Assembly: GCF_003201285.1 (NCBI RefSeq)
Contig: NZ_QICS01000003.1
Coordinates: 434,741 to 498,740 of the forward strand
DNA length: 64,000 nt
Source: Lachnotalea glycerini
Lineage (GTDB): Bacteria; Bacillota; Clostridia; Lachnospirales; Lachnospiraceae
Reading direction: 5' to 3'
Shown here: positions 28,515 to 37,352 of the stretch, piece after piece
Position numbering within the stretch: position 1 is the stretch's first letter
Layout of the letters: every line of letters starts with the position of its first letter
Notes under the pieces: generated by a model
What the model was told of the DNA's origin: nothing
Seen by the model: only the letters and a program-made list of their open reading frames with translations
Databases searched by the model: none
Translations under genes and position numbers: made by a program

Positions 28515-29645
28515 TTATTCTTGAATGAATGTCATGATATTTTTCTTATTATCAATCGGCTTAATACTTGGTCTGGTAAGCTCTTTTCTTGATTCTGTAT
28601 TCACGATTATTTCAATTAAAACCGGTCCTTCTTCGTTTTGTGCTTTTTTAACAGCTTCTTCTATTTCCTGTTCATTGAACGCTTTATAAACCGTCTTATA
28701 ACCAAATGCCTTAACTGAATTTCCCCAATCTATGTCATAGGAAATAGTCGGCATACCTCCAACTGTCTCATGTGATCCGTTATTTATAAGAATATGAACA
28801 AAATTACGTGGCTTTCTGCTTCCAATCAAAGCTGCTGCACCAGTATGCATTATCATGGCGCCATCTCCGTCAATACAAACTACTTTTTTATTCGAATTTT
28901 CAGCAATTGCAAGACTTATCATAGATGCATGTCCCATGGATCCAACTGTTAAGAAGTCTTTTTCATGACTTTGATTCGTATTTTCTCTGTACTCAAATAA
29001 TTCTCTTGAAGCTTTTCCAGTAGTGGAAACGACCAATGTATCTTTTTCAATGGAATCTACAATTACCTTAATCGCAGCTTCTCTGCTCAGCTTATTAAAG
29101 TTTTCATTTTTCATCTTGCCACAGGCTTCTAAGGAATCCTTTTCGACAACAAATGCAACACTTTGTCCTTTTGCTAAGACCTCTTTAAATTCATTATTCA
29201 AAGCATTTGTAATATCAGCAATCTCTGTTGTCTTCTTTATGATAAAATATTTGATATTTAGAAGTTCCAGTAATTCAAGCGTAATTTTACCTTGTTTCAC
29301 ATGTTGTGGCTCATCCTTTACTCCCGGCTGCCCTCTCCAGCCAATTAAATACATAACAGGAATCCCATATACTTCTGGGTCTGTTAAAGATGTAATCGGA
29401 TTAACCGCATTTCCAAGCCCTGAATTTTGCATATATACCATTCCTATTTTGCCTGTTGCAATATGGTATCCTGCTGCCAATGCAACCGCATTTCCCTCAT
29501 TGGGTGCAATCATGTGATTTTTACCAACTCCTAATGTATTTATAATGAAATCGCAGAATGCTTTTAGCTGAGAGTCCGGAACTCCTGTAAAGTAATCTAT
29601 CTTATGTTCCAGCAATATGTTGTAAAACTCTTCCACACGAACCAT
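28515..29645 (-). CDS. aepY: Phosphonopyruvate decarboxylase
   Basis: A 376-residue thiamine-diphosphate enzyme. The N-terminal PYR domain begins YFTGVPDSQLKAFCDFI and contains the NEGNAVALAAGY glutamate region. The C-terminal PP domain has CIDGDGAMIMHTGAAALIG and NNGSHETVGGMPT, the Mg/ThDP motif. These are signatures of phosphonopyruvate decarboxylase, which drives PEP mutase forward by making phosphonoacetaldehyde and CO2. It lies directly after PEP mutase. GGGGGGAG precedes the ATG. Confidence 0.95.
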   Translation of the reverse strand: MVRVEEFYNILLEHKIDYFTGVPDSQLKAFCDFIINTLGVGKNHMIAPNEGNAVALAAGYHIATGKIGMVYMQNSGLGNAVNPITSLTDPEVYGIPVMYLIGWRGQPGVKDEPQHVKQGKITLELLELLNIKYFIIKKTTEIADITNALNNEFKEVLAKGQSVAFVVEKDSLEACGKMKNENFNKLSREAAIKVIVDSIEKDTLVVSTTGKASRELFEYRENTNQSHEKDFLTVGSMGHASMISLAIAENSNKKVVCIDGDGAMIMHTGAAALIGSRKPRNFVHILINNGSHETVGGMPTISYDIDWGNSVKAFGYKTVYKAFNEQEIEEAVKKAQNEEGPVLIEIIVNTESRKELTRPSIKPIDNKKNIMTFIQE

Positions 29646-29665
29646 TGTAATTCTCCCCCCTATTA

Positions 29666-30967
29666 TTAATTTCCACCAGGTATTAAGGTTAAAATTTCTT
29701 TAATCGGCATACATTTTTTATCTGCTTCAAAACATCTTTCATTTTCCAAAATTAGTTTTGCTGTATCCATCATGGCAGGATAAGCACTTCTAATTAACTG
29801 ATTTGCATAAATGACAATACTGACACCATGTTTTACAAATTCTTTCTCATATACCTGGTTAAAGGACGTAGGCACAACCACTAATGGTATATCATTCCCA
29901 AACTCTTGATATTTTTCACAAAATTCAAATATCTCATCTGGTGACTTTTCTCTGCTATGTATCATAATTCCATGAGCACCTGCTTTTATATAAGCCTTTG
30001 CTCTTTCGATTGCATCTTCCATTCCTTGTTTTAGGATAAGCGACTCGATTCTTGCAATGATCATAAATTCGGGAGTCTGAAGTGCTTGCCTTCCTGTTCT
30101 TATTTTTTCACAAAAATGCTCAATTGTATCTTGCGTCTGCTCAACATCGGTTCCAAATAACGAATTCTTCTTTAAGCCTATTTTATCTTCAATAATAATT
30201 GCAGATACGCCCATTCTTTCTAACGTCTTTATATTATAAGCAAAGTGTTCAATCAATCCACCTGTATCTCCGTCAAGAATAATTGGCTTAGTCGTAACCT
30301 CCATAATCTCATTTATCGTATTAATTCGAGAGGTCATATCCACTAGCTCTATATCCGGCTTTCCTTTCGCCGTACTATCTGTTAAGCTTGAAAGCCACAT
30401 AGCATCAAAGCTTTCTATGCTTTCATCCTTTCCTACCTTTGCATTCTCTACAACCAGTGCACTAATGCCGTTATGTGCTTCCATAACTCTGACTATAGGT
30501 TTTAATTTTAAAATATTTCTTAATCTGGCTCTTCTAAGCTCCGGCATTGTTCCATCCTGGCTGATAATGGTGCTTAATTTGTCTACACTAATGCCTTTAG
30601 TATAGGGAATTTCAATAAGTTCTCCTCCCCATTGCTTTAAAGTCTTTATTACTCTTTCTCTTACCTTGCTTTGAATACTGTCAATCCAATCATCCCCATG
30701 TACAACATAATCCGGTTTTAATTGTAATAAATTTTCTACATAATCCACATTTTCTTGTGGTACAACATTTTCAACCCCTTTTATACTTGCTACAATTTTC
30801 TTTCTTGCTTCAAAATCAATAATTGGGTATCTTTTATAGCTTGCAACTGCTTCGTCTGTCAAAACACCAACCGTAAGTTTCCCTAATTCAGCTGCTTTAT
30901 TAATTAAATTAATATGCCCTTGATGTAATATATCGGCGCTTATTGCAATATAAACTTTTTTATCCAT
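29666..30967 (-). CDS. aepX: PEP mutase fused to an N-terminal cytidylyltransferase domain
   Basis: A 433-residue two-domain enzyme. Residues ~1-130 are a TagD-like cytidylyltransferase: AISADILHQGH (HxGH), KPDYVVHGDDW and YTKGISVDKL (compare RTxGIST). Residues ~140-433 are PEP mutase of the isocitrate-lyase superfamily, with the diagnostic IIIEDKIGLKKNS motif (EDKx5NS) and LDGDTGG. It rearranges PEP to phosphonopyruvate; the first domain could form a CMP ester of the final phosphonate. The start is ATG 30967 with GAGGAG six bases upstream. This is the committing gene of phosphonate synthesis. Confidence 0.95.
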   Translation of the reverse strand: MDKKVYIAISADILHQGHINLINKAAELGKLTVGVLTDEAVASYKRYPIIDFEARKKIVASIKGVENVVPQENVDYVENLLQLKPDYVVHGDDWIDSIQSKVRERVIKTLKQWGGELIEIPYTKGISVDKLSTIISQDGTMPELRRARLRNILKLKPIVRVMEAHNGISALVVENAKVGKDESIESFDAMWLSSLTDSTAKGKPDIELVDMTSRINTINEIMEVTTKPIILDGDTGGLIEHFAYNIKTLERMGVSAIIIEDKIGLKKNSLFGTDVEQTQDTIEHFCEKIRTGRQALQTPEFMIIARIESLILKQGMEDAIERAKAYIKAGAHGIMIHSREKSPDEIFEFCEKYQEFGNDIPLVVVPTSFNQVYEKEFVKHGVSIVIYANQLIRSAYPAMMDTAKLILENERCFEADKKCMPIKEILTLIPGGN

Positions 30968-30985
30968 GCTCTTCTCCTCTTGCAC

Positions 30986-31696
30986 TTACAGCCTCTTAAG
31001 TCTGTCTTTTATTTTTATTAAATCTTCCTCATTATCTATCTCATTACATAATCTTCCATTTATATCTAATCCATTTATTTTTAATTGATCTGTAATCTCA
31101 TTTAATGCAAACTCAGCATAAACATTTGTTATTTTGTTATTGCAAAATTTGGATATTTCTTGCTTCCACAATTTCCATTCTTCTTTGGTAAATTTATAAA
31201 GCGGCTGACTTGCGTAAGTATTCTCACCAAAAAACTCAATTCCTATTGACTCTACTAAATTTTTATTGAGCTTTGCTTTGAAGTCCTTTTCTGGCAATGG
31301 CAATGACTGATCGATTACTACTGCGCTACAAGGAGAGTGAATCATATCTATTAAGACCGATTGCTCAAAAACTAAATCACCATGCATTAATATCACTTCA
31401 TCCTCTATATCTTCTATATAGTTAAGAGAGACAATATAATTGGTTGTTCTAAACTCTGGATTCATAACAAATTTAATATCACACTTATTACTGTATTTTT
31501 CTAAATGTTGCTTTAATAATTCCTCCATATATCCCGTAGAAATTATTATATCTGTAATTCCATTACGAATCAGCATATCAATTTGATATTCAATAATAGT
31601 TTGATTGTCTCTAATCTCAACCATGCATTTAGGATTATGTTCTGTATATTTTCCTAATCTGCTTCCAATTCCCGAATTTAATATTACTGCTTTCAT
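30986..31696 (-). CDS. LicC/PntC-like nucleotidyltransferase, probable phosphonate cytidylyltransferase
   Basis: A 236-residue NTP-transferase. ILNSGIGSRLGKYTEHNPKCMVEI is the nucleotide loop (GxGxRx...PK), MHGDLVFE carries the metal Asp, and CNEIDNEEDL the second metal-binding Asp. The size and fold match choline-phosphate cytidylyltransferase (LicC) and PntC, which activates 2-aminoethylphosphonate as a CMP ester in bacterial phosphonate clusters. It lies directly before PEP mutase. Here the substrate may be 2-hydroxyethylphosphonate. A sugar-phosphate nucleotidyltransferase remains possible. Confidence 0.75.
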   Translation of the reverse strand: MKAVILNSGIGSRLGKYTEHNPKCMVEIRDNQTIIEYQIDMLIRNGITDIIISTGYMEELLKQHLEKYSNKCDIKFVMNPEFRTTNYIVSLNYIEDIEDEVILMHGDLVFEQSVLIDMIHSPCSAVVIDQSLPLPEKDFKAKLNKNLVESIGIEFFGENTYASQPLYKFTKEEWKLWKQEISKFCNNKITNVYAEFALNEITDQLKINGLDINGRLCNEIDNEEDLIKIKDRLKRL

Positions 31697-31730
31697 CTGC
31701 TACTATCCTTTCCATTCAAAATGTACATCT

Positions 31731-33530
31731 TCACATAAACGTTGGAAAACTTAAGTCATATTTTTCTCTGACTATTTTTCTAAAAGCCTGTCCCTCTTTT
31801 GTATCGATTATATTTATTTTATGATTTTCCAGTCTATACACTTCTTCTACATCGGTTGCAGTGATGATATATATATAGTCTTTTGAGGTAAAACAATTAA
31901 TTCCATCTATATAATCGGTATAACCCTTTTCCTGTGCAACTTCTCTTAATTTTTTGTAATGAATACGATAATATTGATATCTGACAATGTCATTATCTGT
32001 TATAACTAATTTTCCTGTTTTTAGCAGATTAATAAATATGGTATTAAAATCATATAAACTGACCAATTGTTCATTCCATTGTTTATCAATTCCCCATCCT
32101 TTAATAAAAAATGTAACTCCCACACTTCTTGCAATATTATTATAATACATAAAATAAGGCTTCTTTTCTTCCGAGTCATAAACTACTTGCGAGTGATCAG
32201 AAAATAATGACATTAAAATATCTTCACTGAAAAAAGTTCTGAAATATTCAAATTGATTATCAACATATCTTTTACATTCTTCCAATTGCCGTTCCACAAA
32301 CTCACTTGTATCTTCAACTCCTACATCTACGAAACCACTTATCTTAGGTTCCTTTTCATGCATACCGCAAATCAAAGGAAAATGAAGCTCATATGGAAAA
32401 TAAATAAAATTAAAGGTCTTATTCTTACTTTCTGCCATATGACAAGCTAAGGACCATAATTTTTCCGAAACATACACTTGTTTTATAAAATTAATCTCAT
32501 CCGTGGGTCTTGCGATTGGATAGCCTTCTGAAATAAAGAAATTTATATCGTATCCTTGCTCTTTTGCAACTGATAGCAATCTGAATTCATCAAATTCACA
32601 TAAGATATTATTGTCATATACATTACGCTCATATGGAAGTTTTTCCTGTACGACAGAAATCATACTTTCATAAGTAGTAACCCCTGTAGAACGTACTTTA
32701 GTAAATATGGCAGCGTTATCTAAATAACCTTTCAGCATTTTAGCCTGATACGAATTTTGAGTTTTTTCGAATACATCCATTGCTCTTAAAGAATCAACAA
32801 AATAAATGACTACATCATCTTTTTTATTTTGATTTTTTAATTTTATTTCTCTTACCAGCTCTTCCACGTCTTCTATCATTTTTTTTATCTTTAAGTAATC
32901 ACTATACTGATTGCTCACATATTCTTTTGAAAATTTTAAACCATAATATAAATCCTTAATATTGAAATAGGCTGAGATTAATTCTTTTAATCTTTGTTCT
33001 TTTACATTTTTATCATTACTAAGCAGATAATCTTGCCTAATTCTATAGATACTTGTATAGGCACTGCTTTCTTCGTAAAATTTATGATAAACGGTAATAC
33101 CTTTTTTTCTAAGTTCATCATAGATATCTACCACTTCACAATTTGGTGCATATTTTTTAATATCTTTTTTTATCGAATCTGCTTGAACCTTTGAGGATAC
33201 AACAATTACCTCAATATCATTATTAACTATTTCATTAGGTGAGATAATAGGATAACCCATAAATTCTTTTCCCCATAAATCAGGTATAGAATCGATTAAT
33301 GTAGATAATCCTTGCATATAGGTTGTGTATTTTTTAATGATTACAAATGCATGACTATTTTCTGAATTATTTCTACCTGCCCCCCATAATGCTGTTTTTC
33401 TATCCCCGCATTTCGTTTTGAATATATCCATTAACACATTATGTATTTTTACGCTATCGCTGCTTAATTGTATATTTAGTCCACAGGCATCTAATATATC
33501 TAGTAATCTTTTATCATATAGCTTTTGCAT
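31731..33530 (-). CDS. Alkaline-phosphatase-superfamily (sulfatase/phosphotransferase-like) protein with Rossmann module
   Basis: A 599-residue protein without membrane segments. Residues ~35-160 are a Rossmann-like module (KTALWGAGRNN, LIDSIPDLWGKEFMGYPIISP) shared with the 633-residue glycosyltransferase. Residues ~240-500 follow the alkaline-phosphatase-like core: VVIYFVDSLRAMD (metal Asp), TGVTTYESM (candidate Thr nucleophile), and SLFSDHSQ (metal Asp-His). Enzymes of this fold include LTA synthase and phosphoethanolamine transferases, usually membrane-bound; this one appears cytosolic. In a phosphonate cassette it could transfer or hydrolyse a phosphonate or phosphate group. I know of no characterised equivalent. 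Confidence 0.6.
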   Translation of the reverse strand: MQKLYDKRLLDILDACGLNIQLSSDSVKIHNVLMDIFKTKCGDRKTALWGAGRNNSENSHAFVIIKKYTTYMQGLSTLIDSIPDLWGKEFMGYPIISPNEIVNNDIEVIVVSSKVQADSIKKDIKKYAPNCEVVDIYDELRKKGITVYHKFYEESSAYTSIYRIRQDYLLSNDKNVKEQRLKELISAYFNIKDLYYGLKFSKEYVSNQYSDYLKIKKMIEDVEELVREIKLKNQNKKDDVVIYFVDSLRAMDVFEKTQNSYQAKMLKGYLDNAAIFTKVRSTGVTTYESMISVVQEKLPYERNVYDNNILCEFDEFRLLSVAKEQGYDINFFISEGYPIARPTDEINFIKQVYVSEKLWSLACHMAESKNKTFNFIYFPYELHFPLICGMHEKEPKISGFVDVGVEDTSEFVERQLEECKRYVDNQFEYFRTFFSEDILMSLFSDHSQVVYDSEEKKPYFMYYNNIARSVGVTFFIKGWGIDKQWNEQLVSLYDFNTIFINLLKTGKLVITDNDIVRYQYYRIHYKKLREVAQEKGYTDYIDGINCFTSKDYIYIITATDVEEVYRLENHKINIIDTKEGQAFRKIVREKYDLSFPTFM

Positions 33531-33558
33531 TTGTCATTCCCCCAACTAATTCTTTATA

Positions 33559-34788
33559 CTAAATATTGTCTAATATTTTTTTTATTGCTCTATATAATCT
33601 CTCGCTTGAATTGCCATCAATATCTTCGAAATGATAGTTTCTTCTTATATGACGTTTATCTTTATATGTATCATTTTCAAATACCTGCTTGATACCACTC
33701 ATCAACTCTGACATCGTTTTGACTTTAAGTTCCGGCATATATTCTTCATACTCAAAATAGCATTCTCTGGAATTACTTAAATATTCTTCATAATCAAACG
33801 GAAATGCCACTACCGGTCTATCAAGCATCATGTAATCCAGATAAATGGATGAATAGTCCACAATTAGCATATCTGCGAATTCTAAAATAGTTGCAGGGTC
33901 AACATTTGCATCAATATATCTAATATTAGAATACTTAATATCTGCAAACTCTTGTTTTAACTTAGACTTTATATGGAGCTTAGAAAATAACATGTAATTG
34001 TTTTCCATTAAAAATCGGTTGAATTGTTCCATATTCATAATCTTCAAAAATATATCTTCACTATCTCTAAAGGTTGGTGTATAGAAGATACATTTTTTAT
34101 CTGCTTCTCGATAATGTTGCAGCTCACTTCGTATTTGCAATTCTGCCTCTGTATATAAATCCTTAAGTCCTTTGTTAAATAAAATATCATTTCTCGGATG
34201 CCCTACTACCAGCATATGAGAGGAATACGTTTTAAAGGCTGATTCCAGAATTTTAGCCATATTCTTAGAAGTAGCCAGTACATAGTGACTAGGCTTTTCG
34301 TCTGATATTCTTCTTAACGCAGTATGAAATCTCTCCCACTTATTTCTTGGATGCCTGTAATAATCAAACTTGTTATCCTGATTGATTTTCTTCGTAGCTG
34401 TTCCGTGCCAAAGATTTACTTTTGTAGCTCCTCCCGATAACCAAAATGAAATGTCTTTTGAATAATTATCGAATATATAAACTTTGCCTATGAGACAATA
34501 AAATATTCCTTTAAACGAATGATAATAATAAGCCTCCAATTTATTATCATTTAATAATTTCACTACATCTTTGTTATGCGTAATCCAAATTGGTCTTATC
34601 TCTTCCTTTTTATATTGATTCATATATAAATATGCATATTTAGGATTGTCTGCAAATCTTCTTCCAAAAGTGCTCCCAAACAACCATATTTTTTTACTTC
34701 TAGGTGTTATAAAAGATAACCAATAAATTGGTAGTAATATAATTTGTCCCCAATATTTAATTTTATCTATGATTTTTTTATATTGCAT
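33559..34788 (-). CDS. CDP-glycerol glycerophosphotransferase family (TagB/TagF-like)
   Basis: A 409-residue GT-B transferase. Motifs are LWHGTATKK (catalytic His), VGHPRND (second His), FYTPTFRDS, and VDYSSIYLDYMM (CDP phosphate binding). The N-terminus has an amphipathic/hydrophobic stretch (ILLPIYWLSFI) for membrane contact. Members transfer polyol phosphate from CDP-glycerol or CDP-ribitol. No TagD/TarI gene is free-standing here, so the donor could instead be the CMP-phosphonate formed by the adjacent enzymes. ATG 34788 has AAGGA eight bases upstream. Confidence 0.82.
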   Translation of the reverse strand: MQYKKIIDKIKYWGQIILLPIYWLSFITPRSKKIWLFGSTFGRRFADNPKYAYLYMNQYKKEEIRPIWITHNKDVVKLLNDNKLEAYYYHSFKGIFYCLIGKVYIFDNYSKDISFWLSGGATKVNLWHGTATKKINQDNKFDYYRHPRNKWERFHTALRRISDEKPSHYVLATSKNMAKILESAFKTYSSHMLVVGHPRNDILFNKGLKDLYTEAELQIRSELQHYREADKKCIFYTPTFRDSEDIFLKIMNMEQFNRFLMENNYMLFSKLHIKSKLKQEFADIKYSNIRYIDANVDPATILEFADMLIVDYSSIYLDYMMLDRPVVAFPFDYEEYLSNSRECYFEYEEYMPELKVKTMSELMSGIKQVFENDTYKDKRHIRRNYHFEDIDGNSSERLYRAIKKILDNI

Positions 34789-34813
34789 ATTTATTATCCT
34801 TATCTTATTTATA

Positions 34814-35722
34814 CTACGCTGATATGATAGCAAACAATGTATCCGTTTGCTTTGCTTTCTTTAAAGCGTTAACATAAGCTTCGTTTACTTCATCACCTAA
34901 GACTTTTTCATATAGCCCTTTTCCACCCGGTTTGCCGTGTTGTAACCATTGAAAATGATTAGAAATATCATATCTGTGAATAAAGTTAATCTCATATGAA
35001 ATCAATCCACTATGATCAAAGATATATTTTAGCCCCTTTTCATTATAATTAAATATATGCGCCTTTTTATAATAAAAATCCATGAACTCTTTACACTCAA
35101 ACGTTTTTACCAGTATGTCATCCACATTAGGCACTTCAATATAAATTTTTCCATTCTCCCTTAATAATTTCTTTAATCGCTTTAAAAAAATAATCGGATT
35201 CTCTATATGTTCTAATACATGAAATAAAAAAATCTTATCAAACTTTTTTTCAAAATCTTCAGGGTTCTTAGCTACTTTGATCTTTGGATTATCAATGACA
35301 CGTTCTATATAGCTTCTGGCTTTGCTATCCCATTCTGTTCCATATACACCATTTACTTTTTCAGAAACTGCTGATAAAAAATATCCTACCGAACATCCAA
35401 TTTCCAATATTTCATCTTTACAGTCTAGATCCTCTTCCACTCTTTTTACTCTGGTCTTGGCTTCCACTAAAAATCGATTAAATACTTTTGTTAATCTTTC
35501 ATCTTCATAATAAGCCTCTGTGTGAACCTCTTCGCGAAATGAACCATCATAATACTCTTCAAGTTCTTCACTATTGGGAAGTGGGTACATAAAATGTGTA
35601 TCGCAATTTCTACATCGATACATTTTACACCCTGAAATTTCGTCTGCATTTCTAATCTTTGTGTCTATATACTCTGTATTTTCTGCTCCACATAATGTAC
35701 ATCTTATAATAGCTTCGCTCAT
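34814..35722 (-). CDS. SAM-dependent methyltransferase with N-terminal zinc ribbon, copy 3
   Basis: A 302-residue class I methyltransferase. The N-terminal zinc ribbon is CTLCGAEN...CRNCDTHF. Motif I is ILEIGCSVGYFLSAV, followed by YGTEWD and IFLFHVLEHIENP. It is only distantly similar to the twin copies at 19.9 and 22.1 kb. It would methylate a sugar or nonulosonate in the same pathway. GGAGG precedes ATG 35722 by ten bases. Confidence 0.78.
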   Translation of the reverse strand: MSEAIIRCTLCGAENTEYIDTKIRNADEISGCKMYRCRNCDTHFMYPLPNSEELEEYYDGSFREEVHTEAYYEDERLTKVFNRFLVEAKTRVKRVEEDLDCKDEILEIGCSVGYFLSAVSEKVNGVYGTEWDSKARSYIERVIDNPKIKVAKNPEDFEKKFDKIFLFHVLEHIENPIIFLKRLKKLLRENGKIYIEVPNVDDILVKTFECKEFMDFYYKKAHIFNYNEKGLKYIFDHSGLISYEINFIHRYDISNHFQWLQHGKPGGKGLYEKVLGDEVNEAYVNALKKAKQTDTLFAIISA

Positions 35723-35816
35723 ATAGCTTTAGCCTCCGTGCATTTTTATATTTTCATTTGTATTTAAAATAGAGTTCTTGAATGTATACGTATTAACACG
35801 TATTCTCAACATTGAC

Positions 35817-37307
35817 CTACCATTTTTTCAGTATTGTCTTTCGCTCCATTGGATCCATCGAACTAATTCTAACGTCATCATAATAGGAATCACTCTTCAC
35901 ATGCGTAGTGGATACTTCTTCAAAAATTGCACCCGTTGTGGAAGTAAACGAATGCTTCTCCCCTCTTAAGACCGTTTGAATATCTCCCGGCTTCATATCA
36001 ATTTCCTGTCCTTCAATTACTACATGCAAATCCCCATACAATAGCTGGAATGTTTCTTCTTTTACCTTATGTGCATGTGTAGGATGCTTTTGACCCGGCA
36101 ATACAATAAGTAATTTCTTACAATATTCTCGATTAATAATACTGATAATAATTGCTCCTGTCTGCCTGAAATGCTGCATTCCATAATGATGTGACAATTC
36201 TACCTCGAAATCATTTCCAAGAGCAATTCCTGCCTCATACAGCATACCCTTTGCATCATGAACCACACTTCTTGCAAGCTTTGTTGGAGTTATTTTTCTT
36301 GTTTCATGAAGCTCAGAATTCATGGCATAATCTTTTCTTGCTACTACGCCTTCATAGAATTCACCGCTGTTCATCTGTTTATTATTGCAAGGCATGGCAA
36401 AGAATACATCATCTCTCGTTATTATTTCGCCTACGTTAATGTCTCTCTTACAATAAACACCTCTCATTAATGAGTTGAGAGAATCAATTTCTGCCTGACT
36501 AACATATTTGTCATTTTGCTTTTTTGTGGTACAAATAACCTTTGCTTTCAAAGCTGCTTCTACCCACTTTTCTGCCTGAGATGGATTCATTGAGTAAGCA
36601 TTTAACTTAATTGTTTGCGTTGGAAGTCCCACATGACGCTCTAATATTTTCGCTCCTTTTGCAATAGCAAGCATCGTCACGGTATTGTCATCGGGATCTT
36701 CATGACCAGAATAACCAATTGTAACATCCCGAAATCTTTTGTTCATTCGGTCAATAAAATCTAGCTGCAAATGCTCAAGCGGCGCAGGATACTCGGCAAT
36801 ACAATGTAAGAATGCAAATTCGCATTTTCTATGTGTAAAATAATTATAGATTTTGTCAATATCTGATAAGGATTTTCCTCCTGTTGAAATAATTAATGGC
36901 TTTCCTGTTGTTGCCGCCTTCTCAAGCAGCGGCCAGTCAAGTGAACTGCAACTTGCTATTTTTATAATATCAATACCCTGATCCATACACCAGTCAATTC
37001 CATCCTCATCAAATGGTGTACTCATAGTAACCATACCTTCTTCTCTGACCGCCTCTACAAGCTGTGTAAATTGCTCGTAATTTAACCTGGTACTCATAAA
37101 TCTCGGTATATGATTTACATCTGTTCTATCCTTATAATCAGGATGTATAAAAGTCTCCAGATTTCTGTACTGAAGCTTTACTGCTGCCCTAATATTATTT
37201 TTTCTGGAAATCTTACCCATTTCCTTAATAATATCAATTCCATGCTCTACGCTTCCTTGATGGCTGTTAGCCATCTCGAATATAAATAAATCATCAAAAA
37301 TACTCAT
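35817..37307 (-). CDS. NeuB-family nonulosonate synthase with SAF and C-terminal cupin domains
   Basis: A 496-residue three-domain protein. Residues ~5-270 are the NeuB TIM barrel (FIFEMANSHQGS, VKLQYRN, STPFDEDGIDW, IKIASCSSLDW, YSGHEDP, ERHVGLP). Residues ~285-350 are a SAF domain (GVYCKRDINVGEIITRDDV). Residues ~370-496 are a cupin with LPGQKHPTHAHKVKEETFQLL and GDIQTVLRGEKHSF, similar to D-lyxose isomerase-type metal cupins. It condenses a hexose or hexose phosphate with PEP. The cupin may isomerise the sugar substrate. It is followed upstream by a CMP-synthetase-HAD fusion. GGAGG supports ATG 37307. It differs clearly from PseI. Confidence 0.85.
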   Translation of the reverse strand: MSIFDDLFIFEMANSHQGSVEHGIDIIKEMGKISRKNNIRAAVKLQYRNLETFIHPDYKDRTDVNHIPRFMSTRLNYEQFTQLVEAVREEGMVTMSTPFDEDGIDWCMDQGIDIIKIASCSSLDWPLLEKAATTGKPLIISTGGKSLSDIDKIYNYFTHRKCEFAFLHCIAEYPAPLEHLQLDFIDRMNKRFRDVTIGYSGHEDPDDNTVTMLAIAKGAKILERHVGLPTQTIKLNAYSMNPSQAEKWVEAALKAKVICTTKKQNDKYVSQAEIDSLNSLMRGVYCKRDINVGEIITRDDVFFAMPCNNKQMNSGEFYEGVVARKDYAMNSELHETRKITPTKLARSVVHDAKGMLYEAGIALGNDFEVELSHHYGMQHFRQTGAIIISIINREYCKKLLIVLPGQKHPTHAHKVKEETFQLLYGDLHVVIEGQEIDMKPGDIQTVLRGEKHSFTSTTGAIFEEVSTTHVKSDSYYDDVRISSMDPMERKTILKKW

Positions 37308-37352
37308 CACTAATCCTCCGTATGCCCTTTTATACTTTTTCTTATTCTATAT

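Noticed and set aside
29023..29517. 164-residue open frame on the plus strand
   Set aside because: It lies wholly inside the phosphonopyruvate decarboxylase gene on the other strand, with no ribosome binding site and low-complexity Ser/Thr-rich composition.
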